Positions 18,151-25,414 of a stretch of 64,000 bases of DNA are shown here, piece after piece. Positions within the stretch are counted from its first letter, which is position 1. Each line of letters starts with the position of its first letter. This DNA is from CATQHD01 sp965243165. Its GTDB lineage: Bacteria; Actinomycetota; Acidimicrobiia; Spongiisociales; Spongiisociaceae. The position numbers and the translations under genes are program-made. Under the pieces are notes generated by a model, which saw only the letters and a program-made list of their open reading frames with translations, was not told where the DNA came from and made no database searches. Location: the NCBI GenBank assembly GCA_965243165.1, contig OZ251535.1, positions 2,232,001-2,296,000 of the forward strand, read 5' to 3'.

Positions 18151-18384
18151 GTGGTCGAGGCATACGTACTCATCCAGACCGAAGTCGGCAAGGCCAAGGT
18201 GGTGGTGGACGAGGTCCGCCTCATCGACGGCATCACGTTCGCCGACGATGTGACCGGGCCCTACGACGTGATCGTGCGGGCGGAAGCCGACGACGTAGAC
18301 GCCCTGGGGCGGCTGGTGGTGGCCAAGATCCAGGCCATCAACGGCATCACCCGCACCCTCACCTGCCCGGTCGTCCACCTCTGA
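18151..18384 (+). CDS. Stand-alone Lrp/AsnC ligand-binding (RAM) domain protein
   Basis: 77-residue protein equal to the effector-binding alpha/beta domain of Lrp/AsnC regulators, without a DNA-binding helix-turn-helix. VEAYVLIQTEVGKAKVVVDEV opens the first strand-helix. The conserved GPYDVIVRAEADD and the closing LTCPVVHL match the family. Such stand-alone RAM domains usually form oligomers that bind amino acids; any partner regulator is not visible here. GTG start with GGGAGAGGAG upstream. Confidence 0.85.
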   Translation: MVEAYVLIQTEVGKAKVVVDEVRLIDGITFADDVTGPYDVIVRAEADDVDALGRLVVAKIQAINGITRTLTCPVVHL

Positions 18385-18407
18385 ATCAGAGCCATCCCGA
18401 CGCCTCG

Positions 18408-18528
18408 CCCCGATAATTCACGAGAGCGGGGGCGGGCAGATGGAATACGCGCCTGCATCCCTTCTGACCCGGGGCGGCGCAGGGAAACAACTTTCTGATC
18501 AGATGCGGGCGTTCACCAACCGGGGCTG
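18408..18528 (+). repeat. Dispersed repeat R1, copy e
   Basis: Starts CCCCGATAATTCACGAGAG and ends GTTCACCAACCGGGGC; the outer palindrome arm is partly lost. Same orientation as copy a, and like it is followed by an R3 copy. Confidence 0.78.
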
Positions 18529-18784
18529 GAGAGCAGTTCCAAGGGATCGGCGGTTGTGCACGTCCCTGTTCGAGCCGCATACACAGGCTCTTCGCCGGCA
18601 AGCCCCGGCCCGCAAAGGCCAAGGCGCCCGGTTGTCGCCCTCTTCCCAACGAGACGGACAGCCGAACAATTCGATTCGCCCGAGCTGAGCCGAGCGGCTG
18701 GACGAGGCATGCGCGGGAAGGCCGTCATGAACACCGCTTCCGAGTCTGCCCCCCGATCTGGCGATCTGGGCAGCCCCCGGGTGA

Positions 18785-19057
18785 GGCCGGAGGACCGAAG
18801 CGCCGAGTCCGCGAAAGGTTTCCGAACACACCTATAGACGGAAGCCCGAAAATTTGGTATCTATAGGGGGCTGAAACACAAACACCGCCGCGAGCTTCCG
18901 GAGAGGGCGGCGGTCAGAGACGGATCCCCGTTCGATCCGGCCCCCGGGCCGGAGGCGGCCCCGTGCGGCCCGGCGGATTTTCGTTCAAGGAGGTGGCGGC
19001 GGGGGCTGGGCCCGGCGAAGCCAGCGGCGGGGACCGATTTTTCGCGGACTTGGGGGC
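18785..19057 (+). repeat. Dispersed repeat R3, copy b
   Basis: Second copy of R3, colinear with 6264-6536, including the ACCGCCGC / GCGGCGGT inverted repeat and GGCGGATTTTCGTTCAAGGAGG. Substitutions and 1-2 base indels are scattered evenly, with no sign of codon-constrained change. Confidence 0.75.
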
Positions 19058-19172
19058 GTTTGGGTTGGAATTGAGCTTCAGACCATTGATTTTTGTTTGA
19101 TTGCACGAGGTTCTTGGCGGTCAGCCTCGGAGCCGCCCATCCAGGCGCCCCGGGTCCCGGCCCCGGCGCCGG

Positions 19173-20249
19173 TCAACCCAGCTTGGCGGCGATGGAGGCG
19201 GCGCTGCGCAGGGCCGCCCCGTCGGCGCCCGCCGTAGAGAACACCCTCGCCTTCGACAGCTCCAGTTCCGTTGCCATGTCCAGCACCAGCTGCCGGCGGC
19301 TGATGGGCGGATCGACCCACAGATACAGCGACAGGCTCCCGGGGATGGTGTTGATCTCGTTGACCCACAGCTCCCCCCCGCTCTCGAGGAAATCGAGGCG
19401 GGCTACGGAGCGGACTCCGGCCAGCCGGGCCACGCGGCGGGCCATGCTCCGGATCCGGCGTTCGAGCTGCTCGGGTATGTCGGCGGGCAGCTGGCGCTCG
19501 GAGCCTTCGATCCCCCCTCCCGACAGATATTTCTCCCGATAGCTGTAGAAGGCCCCGCTGACCGGCGCCTCGACGGCCGACAGCTCGAGGCCCGGGTAGG
19601 TGCGGACGGCCACGTTCAGGTCCCGTCCGTCTGCCAGGTAGGGCTCGACCAGCGCCCCCCGGTCCATGTGCGGGGAGGAGGAGGCCAGGTCAACGGCGGT
19701 GCCGTAGTCCTCCACCACCTCGATCCCTATGGACGACCCCCCGAAGCGGGGCTTGACGATGTACGGAGGGGGAAACGGGGGCGGCCCGCCCTCCACCGCC
19801 GCGCAACGCGGGAGGCTGGGCAGGCCGGCGGCGGAAACGAAGGCGCCGAAGGCCAGTTTGTCCATCGCCAGCGAGGCGGACGCCGCCCCGGGGCCGGAGT
19901 ACCTGATCCCGGCGAGGTCGAGGGCGGCCTGCAGGGTGCCGTCCTCGCCCGGCCCGCCGTGGCAGCACAGCAGGGCCGTCTCCACCCCCAGGGAGCGGCG
20001 CTTGGCCATCCAGCCCGACCCCGGCTCGGCTGCGAAGCGAAGCTCCTTCGAGCGGGGCGGCGGCCCGGCGGCGAAGTCGGCCGCCTCGCCCGCCGGGTCG
20101 ACCTGATGCCAGGCGCCGGTCTTCGACCAGTAGAGGGCGGTCGGTTCCCGCCCGGCTTCCGACAGCAGGCGGGCGGCCTGCAGCCCGGTCAGGACGCTGA
20201 TGTCGTGCTCGGGGGACGGCCCGCCGAACACCACCGCCGGGGGGGTCAC
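19173..20249 (-). CDS. ddl: D-alanine--D-alanine ligase
   Basis: 358-residue ATP-grasp enzyme that makes the D-Ala-D-Ala dipeptide for peptidoglycan. VVFGGPSPEHDISVLTG is the N-terminal D-Ala site motif. HGGPGEDGTLQAALDLAGI and SLAMDKLAFGAF follow, then ATP-grasp VKPRFGGSSIGIEVVED and the Mg-binding NEINTIPGSLSLYLW. I take the GTG at 20249, because GGGAGGGG sits just upstream; an in-frame ATG at 20270 is possible. A MurF-like ligase that would use its product lies about 2 kb downstream on the map. Confidence 0.94.
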   Translation of the reverse strand: MTPPAVVFGGPSPEHDISVLTGLQAARLLSEAGREPTALYWSKTGAWHQVDPAGEAADFAAGPPPRSKELRFAAEPGSGWMAKRRSLGVETALLCCHGGPGEDGTLQAALDLAGIRYSGPGAASASLAMDKLAFGAFVSAAGLPSLPRCAAVEGGPPPFPPPYIVKPRFGGSSIGIEVVEDYGTAVDLASSSPHMDRGALVEPYLADGRDLNVAVRTYPGLELSAVEAPVSGAFYSYREKYLSGGGIEGSERQLPADIPEQLERRIRSMARRVARLAGVRSVARLDFLESGGELWVNEINTIPGSLSLYLWVDPPISRRQLVLDMATELELSKARVFSTAGADGAALRSAASIAAKLG

Positions 20250-20461
20250 AGGCCCCTCCCCCGGAGGCATGCTCGAATGTGGGGGTGCGGTCTGGCAAGC
20301 ATTCTGGTCTCCGGGCGGCATTCTACGGCATCAGGCCGCCTCCGCTGCGTCATCCCGCAGCAGAGGGGCGGGGGTGCGGGCGGGCTTCCGCAAGAGGATT
20401 TCGGAATGGGTTGATAGGATGCCGCAGGTGAGGCCGCCGGGGCCGGAGCAGCGGGGATTGG

Positions 20462-21424
20462 ATGATGGCGAACCGAGGATCAGGCGCCCCGCCGCGGCCG
20501 TCCGGAGGGTGGGCCGCCGAAGGCACGCGGCCCGGGCGTTTCGGCCCTTCCGAGTGGGCCTTGGGAATCAGCGCCGGCTTCGCCGGAGCGGTCTTCTTCC
20601 ATACGGTGGGGCTGCTGGACAGGTGGGGGTACTCGCCGGCGGCGGCTGCGGCCGGTATGAAAACGGCGGGGCTGCTGATGCTGGCCGCGTGGTGGCTGCG
20701 GAGGGGGCGGGCCGCCCGCCCGGCCGGGGGGCTGTTGGGCAGATGCTGGCTGATGGGCGGTCTGCAGGCCGCCGCCAACATATGCGCGGCGTGGGCGGTG
20801 GCGCTGGGCGGGGCGGGTTACGCCGCCGGGCTGGCGGGCGCCATCCCCGTGCTGGGGGTTGTTTTCACGGCGGCCGGCCTGCGGCGGCGGCCGGGGGGCG
20901 CGGCGCTGGCCGGGGCGGCGGCGGGCGGCCTAGGCGTGCTGCTGGTGGGGGGCGGCGGGGTCTGGGGCGGGTCCGTTCCGGCCGGGGCGCTGCTCTTGGG
21001 GCTGGCCGGCCCGGTGTTCTTCGCGCTGAGCGACGTGGTGCTGGTGCCGATGTCGCAGAAGCTGGGGGCGGCGGCGGCGAAGCTGTGGACCAACACGGCG
21101 GCGGTCCCGTTGCTGTGGGCGGCGGCGCTGCTGTTCTCAGACGGCAGGCCGGTGGGGGCGTCCGGGGAGGCGGCGGCCATCACCGCGGCGGGAGGGGCGG
21201 CCATGACCGCCGGAGCGGTGGCGGCGGCGGCGCTGTTCGCCCGCGCCGGCGGGGGGCGGGGGCAGGTGATGTCGCTGCTGATCACCGTGTTCGCAGTGTC
21301 GGGTTCGCTGCTGCTGGGGTTGGAGGCGTTCAACGGATGGCAGGCGGCCGGCTTCGCGCTGATCGGGTTGGGGGGATGGGGAATGAGCCGCCCGGAACCC
21401 GCCGGGCCGGATCGGAGCGGGTGA
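20462..21424 (+). CDS. DMT/EamA-like membrane transporter
   Basis: 320-residue integral membrane protein with about ten hydrophobic segments in two halves, rich in Gly/Ala (for example AGYAAGLAGAIPVLGVVFTAAGL and TAAGGAAMTAGAVAAAALFA). This two-times-five layout is that of drug/metabolite transporters of the EamA type. The substrate cannot be told from sequence. The N-terminal 30 residues are polar and may be extra: ATGs lie at 20462 and 20465. It is divergent from ddl. Confidence 0.68.
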   Translation: MMANRGSGAPPRPSGGWAAEGTRPGRFGPSEWALGISAGFAGAVFFHTVGLLDRWGYSPAAAAAGMKTAGLLMLAAWWLRRGRAARPAGGLLGRCWLMGGLQAAANICAAWAVALGGAGYAAGLAGAIPVLGVVFTAAGLRRRPGGAALAGAAAGGLGVLLVGGGGVWGGSVPAGALLLGLAGPVFFALSDVVLVPMSQKLGAAAAKLWTNTAAVPLLWAAALLFSDGRPVGASGEAAAITAAGGAAMTAGAVAAAALFARAGGGRGQVMSLLITVFAVSGSLLLGLEAFNGWQAAGFALIGLGGWGMSRPEPAGPDRSG

Positions 21425-21893
21425 GCCGAGGGCCGCATTCGGAGAGGATCGCATCCCCGGTCGAGCCGAGCTCGAGCGCCCGCCGGCTCGTGTCACACCC
21501 CCCTGATACCTTGGTGTGGTACAGAAACCGCAGCCGATCCGGATGCTGCGGTCATACAGAGGCCGCTCCGCCCAGAGCCGCCGAGGCTCCAAGGGCAAGG
21601 CGGCCGACCTGGCTGTGCCGAGACGGATCGGACGCAGAGGGCCGCAACACGCCCTCTGTGTCCTAAAACGGTGGTTCGGAGGCGGCGGGGGCGGGGATCC
21701 CGGCGAAGCCGGAGCGGGGGGCGGAGAACGCGAAAAACGAATGCGCTGTTCGGGCTTGGCTTCAGTTCGAGAAGAGGAGCTGACAGGCAGAGGGGGATAG
21801 AAGTTGTTGCTGGTCGACTGGTTGTCCGCCGGGGGATTCGCCGTGAGGCCGACGCATCCGAACAACCTGGTCAGCACCTGTCCGCTCGTCCTC
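21425..21893. other. Gene-free interval with repeat R2
   Basis: Between the convergent ends of the transporter and the MurF-like gene. R2 copy b fills 21487-21776. No further signal was seen. Confidence 0.6.
21487..21776 (+). repeat. Dispersed repeat R2, copy b
   Basis: Inverted relative to the copy at 12334-12615. Begins GTGTCACACCCCCCTGATACC and ends near GCGAAAAACG plus the GGCTTGGCTTCAGTTCGAG edge. Confidence 0.75.
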
Positions 21894-23447
21894 TCAGGGG
21901 TAATGGTCGGGGAGGTCGTTCTCGTAGAGGACGGCGTCGCCGGGGCCCAGGTGAGAGCGCACCCAGTCCACCGCTTCCTGGCGGCGGCGGACCGTCTTCA
22001 CCGACGCCGGGCCTCGGGCAGCGCCTTCCAGAAGGGCCCGGCGGTTGGTCCTGCCCACGATCACCAAGACGTCGGCCGCCTTGGCGGCGGCGGCGGCGAA
22101 CCGGACGTTCTCGCGGCGCTGGCGGGGGCCCATCTCCACCATCCCGGGTGTAACCACCGCCCGGCGGGCGCCCGAGCCGCCCAGCCCGGACAGCACCTCC
22201 AGCGCCTTGGCCGCCCCGGCGGGGTTGGAGTTGAAGGTGTCGTCGATGATCGAGAACCCCTTCTCGGAGGTGATGATCGACTGACGGTGCTCCGCCGGGG
22301 CGAGCCGCTGGGCCCGGTCCATGATCCGGGCGGGCGGAACGCCCAGTTCCAGCGCCGCCGCCACGGCGCAGGCCAGGTTGGAGTGGAACACCCCCGAGAC
22401 GGACAGCTCCCCCGCCCGCTTGCCCCGGATGAATACCGCCACCCGGCCGCCCCTCTCTCTGACCTGCACATCGGAGGCCCGGCGGGTGCTGCCGCAGCGC
22501 CAGACCTTGCGGCCCGACGCCGCCGTCTCTTCGGCCAGTTTCTCGAGGGCGGGGTGGTCGACGTTGAGCACCGCCGCTTCGGCCGGCTCGATCAGCTCGG
22601 ATTTGGCCTGGACGATCCGCTCCTCCGTGCGGAAGCGCTGGAGATGGACGGGGCCGACGGCGGTTATCACCGCGATCGACGGGGGCAGCCAGGAGCAGAT
22701 GCCGGCTATCTCCCCCCGCCCGTAGGCGCCCATCTCGGCCACGAACACCTCGGTGTCGGGCGTCAGGTGCTCGTTCACGGCCCGGGCCAACCCCAGCCGG
22801 TTGTTGAAGCTGGCCGGGCTGGCCGTCGTCCGCTTGGTCCCGTCCACGAGCTGGCGGACGTACCACTTGGTGGAGGTCTTGCCGTAACTCCCGGTGATGC
22901 CCACCACGGTCGGATCTATACGCGCAACTGCGGACGCCGCCCGGTCCACGAACTTCTGCGACAGCCTCCTCTCCAGCGGGGCCGCCAGCCAGAGCGCCAG
23001 GTCGAAGCTGATGTAGAACGCCAGAAGGGCGGCGATGCTGAACGACCCGGCGCCCGCCCTGCCCGCCAGAAAAGTGAAGAGCGAGTAGAACCCCGCAGAG
23101 ATGACCGAGAAGACCAAAACCACCAGGACGGTGAGCCGTTTCAGGCGGGCGGTCAACGCCAGCACCGAGGTGCGGCCCCGGTAGGTGAGGCCCAGCGGCA
23201 GCACTACGGCGGCCGCCCATCCGAGCAGGTGCCAGTAGGAATCCGGGAAGTAGAGCCAGCCGATCACCGCCGCCGGCGCCAGCAGCAGCTCGAGAGAGTT
23301 GAGGGGCGAGCTCATGATCCAAACCAGCCGCATCCTGATGATGGAACCGGCCAGGTAGTGCTCCCGCTGGGCCACCCGCAGCCATCTGGCGCCCGCCGCC
23401 GCGGCCAGGCAGACGATCGCGGCGGTCGACAGCATCGATCCGATCAC
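21894..23447 (-). CDS. Membrane-anchored MurF-like Mur ligase
   Basis: 517-residue protein. The first 150 residues hold four or so hydrophobic segments (for example LLLAPAAVIGWLYFP and LTVLVVLVFSVISAGFYSLF). The Mur-ligase core follows: P-loop VVGITGSYGKTSTKW, SFNNRLGLARAVNEH, EMGAYGRGEIAGICSW, the central AVGPVHLQRF, and a C-terminal domain with IDDTFNSNPAGA. This matches UDP-MurNAc-tripeptide:D-Ala-D-Ala ligases, but soluble MurF lacks the membrane domain, so a modified or variant role is possible. The GTG start overlaps the upstream hydrolase stop (GTGA). Confidence 0.82.
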   Translation of the reverse strand: MIGSMLSTAAIVCLAAAAGARWLRVAQREHYLAGSIIRMRLVWIMSSPLNSLELLLAPAAVIGWLYFPDSYWHLLGWAAAVVLPLGLTYRGRTSVLALTARLKRLTVLVVLVFSVISAGFYSLFTFLAGRAGAGSFSIAALLAFYISFDLALWLAAPLERRLSQKFVDRAASAVARIDPTVVGITGSYGKTSTKWYVRQLVDGTKRTTASPASFNNRLGLARAVNEHLTPDTEVFVAEMGAYGRGEIAGICSWLPPSIAVITAVGPVHLQRFRTEERIVQAKSELIEPAEAAVLNVDHPALEKLAEETAASGRKVWRCGSTRRASDVQVRERGGRVAVFIRGKRAGELSVSGVFHSNLACAVAAALELGVPPARIMDRAQRLAPAEHRQSIITSEKGFSIIDDTFNSNPAGAAKALEVLSGLGGSGARRAVVTPGMVEMGPRQRRENVRFAAAAAKAADVLVIVGRTNRRALLEGAARGPASVKTVRRRQEAVDWVRSHLGPGDAVLYENDLPDHYP

Positions 23448-24262
23448 CGCAGCAGCCCCTCCAACGCCGTCCGCACCCGTTCGGGCGCTTCGAGCAGCAA
23501 CAGGTGGCCGCAGCCTTCCACCACGTCCAGCTCGACGTCGACCTTCACCATATCTCGAACGTCACCTTCACCTAGAACTTCAACCTCGAGGCCGGGGGGC
23601 GGCGGGGCGGGGCGGGGTTCTGCCAGCAGCTCGGCCGCCCTCACCGCTACCTCCGGGGGGACCTCCCGGTCTTCTCCCCCCCACACCATCCGCACCGGGC
23701 ACACCAGCCGGGCCAGGTGTTCCTCGTAGGTCTCGTTGACCGCCTCGACCAGGACGCCCCGCATGACCCCGGAGGCGACCCGGTAGTCGGCCGACCCCCG
23801 CCGCCGCCTTTCCCGCTCGAGGCGGCCGCTGCTGACCGCCCCGATCTTGTTCCCCCACTTCGCCAGCCGGTAGAGCAACGGGGGTTTCCGCGCCGGACGG
23901 CCCGGCGGCCGCAGCAACGGAACGCCCGCCAACACCAGCCCGGCCACCAGCTCGGGCCGTTGGGCGGCCAGCACGACCGCCGCCCGCCCGCCGAAGGAGT
24001 GGCCCGCCACCACCTGCGGAGCGCCTATCTCCTCGATAAGGTCGGCAACTGTGCGGGCGTACCAGGCCGCCCCCGCCGGCCGGGGGGGCGGCGGGCTGGC
24101 GCCGAATCCGGGCAGGTCCACCGCCACTGCGTCCAGGCCCTCCAGCACCCCGGCGAAGTCGCTCCGGTCCCTCCCCCACCCATGGAGCGCCGCCGCCCGA
24201 GGCGCGCCCGCCCCCCAGCGTTCCCCGAACAGCCGCCCGTCGACGTAGCTCCTGAGAGCCAA
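23444..24262 (-). CDS. Alpha/beta hydrolase
   Basis: 272-residue alpha/beta-hydrolase fold protein. The oxyanion HGWGRDRSDFAGVL, the nucleophile elbow GHSFGG (Ser), an acid in WGGEDREVPPEVA, and the C-terminal histidine in VEGCGHLLLLEAPERV make up a complete triad. Substrate unknown; the family includes esterases, lyases and haloalkane dehalogenases. TTG at 24262 is preferred (GGAGAGGGAGGGG upstream); the frame stays open to 24670 without similarity. It is translationally coupled to the MurF-like ligase through a GTGA overlap, suggesting a cell-envelope link. Confidence 0.82.
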   Translation of the reverse strand: MALRSYVDGRLFGERWGAGAPRAAALHGWGRDRSDFAGVLEGLDAVAVDLPGFGASPPPPRPAGAAWYARTVADLIEEIGAPQVVAGHSFGGRAAVVLAAQRPELVAGLVLAGVPLLRPPGRPARKPPLLYRLAKWGNKIGAVSSGRLERERRRRGSADYRVASGVMRGVLVEAVNETYEEHLARLVCPVRMVWGGEDREVPPEVAVRAAELLAEPRPAPPPPGLEVEVLGEGDVRDMVKVDVELDVVEGCGHLLLLEAPERVRTALEGLLR

Positions 24263-24431
24263 AAACCCCTCCCTCTCCGGTCCGGCAGACTCCTTGCGCC
24301 GCCCGGCCCAGGACCGCCGAACGCCGCCCCGCGAGGTTACCGGCGCCGCCGCCCTGCGCAGTAGGATGGCCGCTGGCGCCAAGGAGCGGCGCCGTGACAG
24401 ATTGAAGGCTCGACAGGGCGGGCGCCGGACG

Positions 24432-25013
24432 ATGAACGAGTGGCAAAAGATCGGGTCGGTGGTGAAGCTGCAGGTCAGCTGCACCAGGATACGGCGCGGC
24501 CCTGTGTTCGACCCCGGCCCCCTGCGGGAAGTGAGCCGGGTGCGCATCAGCCCCGAAGGGGTGATCGGCTTCGACGGCGGCGCCTGGATCCTCGACAGCC
24601 ACCACCGGGCTTTCCCCGACCGCAGACCGGTGGCCCCCAACCGGGCCCTGCTGATCGGCTTCGAAGGCAACTACCGCCAGATGTGGGGCGCCTACAACCA
24701 GATCCCCCTGGGAGCGGCTGGCGAGAACGTGATAGTCTCCTCCGACCGGGTAATCACCCCCGAAGAAACCGCCGGAGGCATGCGGATCGGCTCCGGTGAA
24801 GAAGCGGTCGAACTCTACAACGCGATGCCGGCGGTGGCCTGCGCCCCCTTCACCCGCTACGTCCTGAGGCAGCCCAACCTCTCTGCCGAAGAAGCCGACC
24901 CCGCCCGCCGAGTCCTGAGCCAAGGCCTGCGCGGCTACCTCTTGGCCTTCCGCCCAGAAACCCCATACGACATAACCCCAGGCCTAGAGGTAGCCATCCG
25001 CCCAGCCACCTGA
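24432..25013 (+). CDS. MOSC-like domain protein
   Basis: 193-residue soluble protein. IPLGAAGENVIV, then RIGSGEEAVELYNAMPAVACAPFTRYV resembles the beta-barrel core of MOSC domains (molybdenum-cofactor sulfurase C-terminal), including the single cysteine that binds persulfide or Moco in that family. The N-terminal half (KLQVSCTRIRRGPV, HHRAFPDRRP, ALLIGFEGNYRQMW) fits less well. A TAGGAT at 24362 is a possible -10. An in-frame TTG lies ten codons upstream. Assignment is by motif resemblance only. Confidence 0.5.
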   Translation: MNEWQKIGSVVKLQVSCTRIRRGPVFDPGPLREVSRVRISPEGVIGFDGGAWILDSHHRAFPDRRPVAPNRALLIGFEGNYRQMWGAYNQIPLGAAGENVIVSSDRVITPEETAGGMRIGSGEEAVELYNAMPAVACAPFTRYVLRQPNLSAEEADPARRVLSQGLRGYLLAFRPETPYDITPGLEVAIRPAT

Positions 25014-25062
25014 CCGCCAACCAAGACCCGAGTCCTCCAGCCCCATACGCTCTCCTATGCAG

Positions 25063-25068
25063 TAGAAT
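25063..25068 (+). promoter_or_regulatory. -10 element TAGAAT of antitoxin-like gene A
   Basis: TGCAGTAGAATG, 25 bases before the ATG at 25094. Nearly the same string (ATAGTAGAATG) precedes paralogue B at 35551, suggesting that both carry the same ancestral promoter. Confidence 0.5.
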
Positions 25069-25093
25069 GACCGTCAACGCCCAGGAGCAGCCC

Positions 25094-25414
25094 ATGCCCA
25101 CCGTCAACGACAAGAGCGACACCACCCCCACCATCGAGTCATCGGCGCTCCAGGCCAAGCACCTAGAAATGCTGAAACAAGCCGCCGAAACCGGCACCAA
25201 AATCAAGGTAACCGAGAACAGTAACCCTCTACTCGTTCTCACTGTAACCAAACCCAAGACACAAACCCCCAAGAAACCCTTTCTGGACGCCGACCGTCAC
25301 CAACAACCCCCAAGCAAGGATGGTAAGCCCGTATTCGGAAGAGACCGACACCTTGTCGTATCCTACGGTGATCTAATCAGTCCGATCAATGAGGATCGGA
25401 AAGAATATGGATGA
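25094..25414 (+). CDS. Phd-like antitoxin paralogue A
   Basis: 106-residue protein paralogous to the product at 35584. Both share TIESSA.QAK, a central KVTEN/TVTEN beta segment ending in LTVTKPKT, KKPFLDADRH, and a C-terminal SYGD(L/I)ISPI(N/D)ED. The layout (short N-terminal DNA-binding fold, then a GDIxxPxDxxW-like toxin-contact tail) fits Phd-type antitoxins. Copy A has a 48-bp in-frame insertion (about residues 71-86) that duplicates the DRH triplet. The ATG at 25094 has CAGGAG upstream. The stop overlaps the start of the large unknown protein, so that protein, not a toxin of known type, occupies the toxin position. Confidence 0.62.
   Translation: MPTVNDKSDTTPTIESSALQAKHLEMLKQAAETGTKIKVTENSNPLLVLTVTKPKTQTPKKPFLDADRHQQPPSKDGKPVFGRDRHLVVSYGDLISPINEDRKEYG

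Larger units (their letters stand above)
18385..19172. other. Gene-free interval with repeats R1 and R3
   Basis: Nearly 800 bases between the RAM-domain gene and ddl. R1 copy e (18408-18528) and R3 copy b (18785-19057) account for about half. Between them (18529-18784) and after R3 I see nothing recognisable. Confidence 0.6.
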
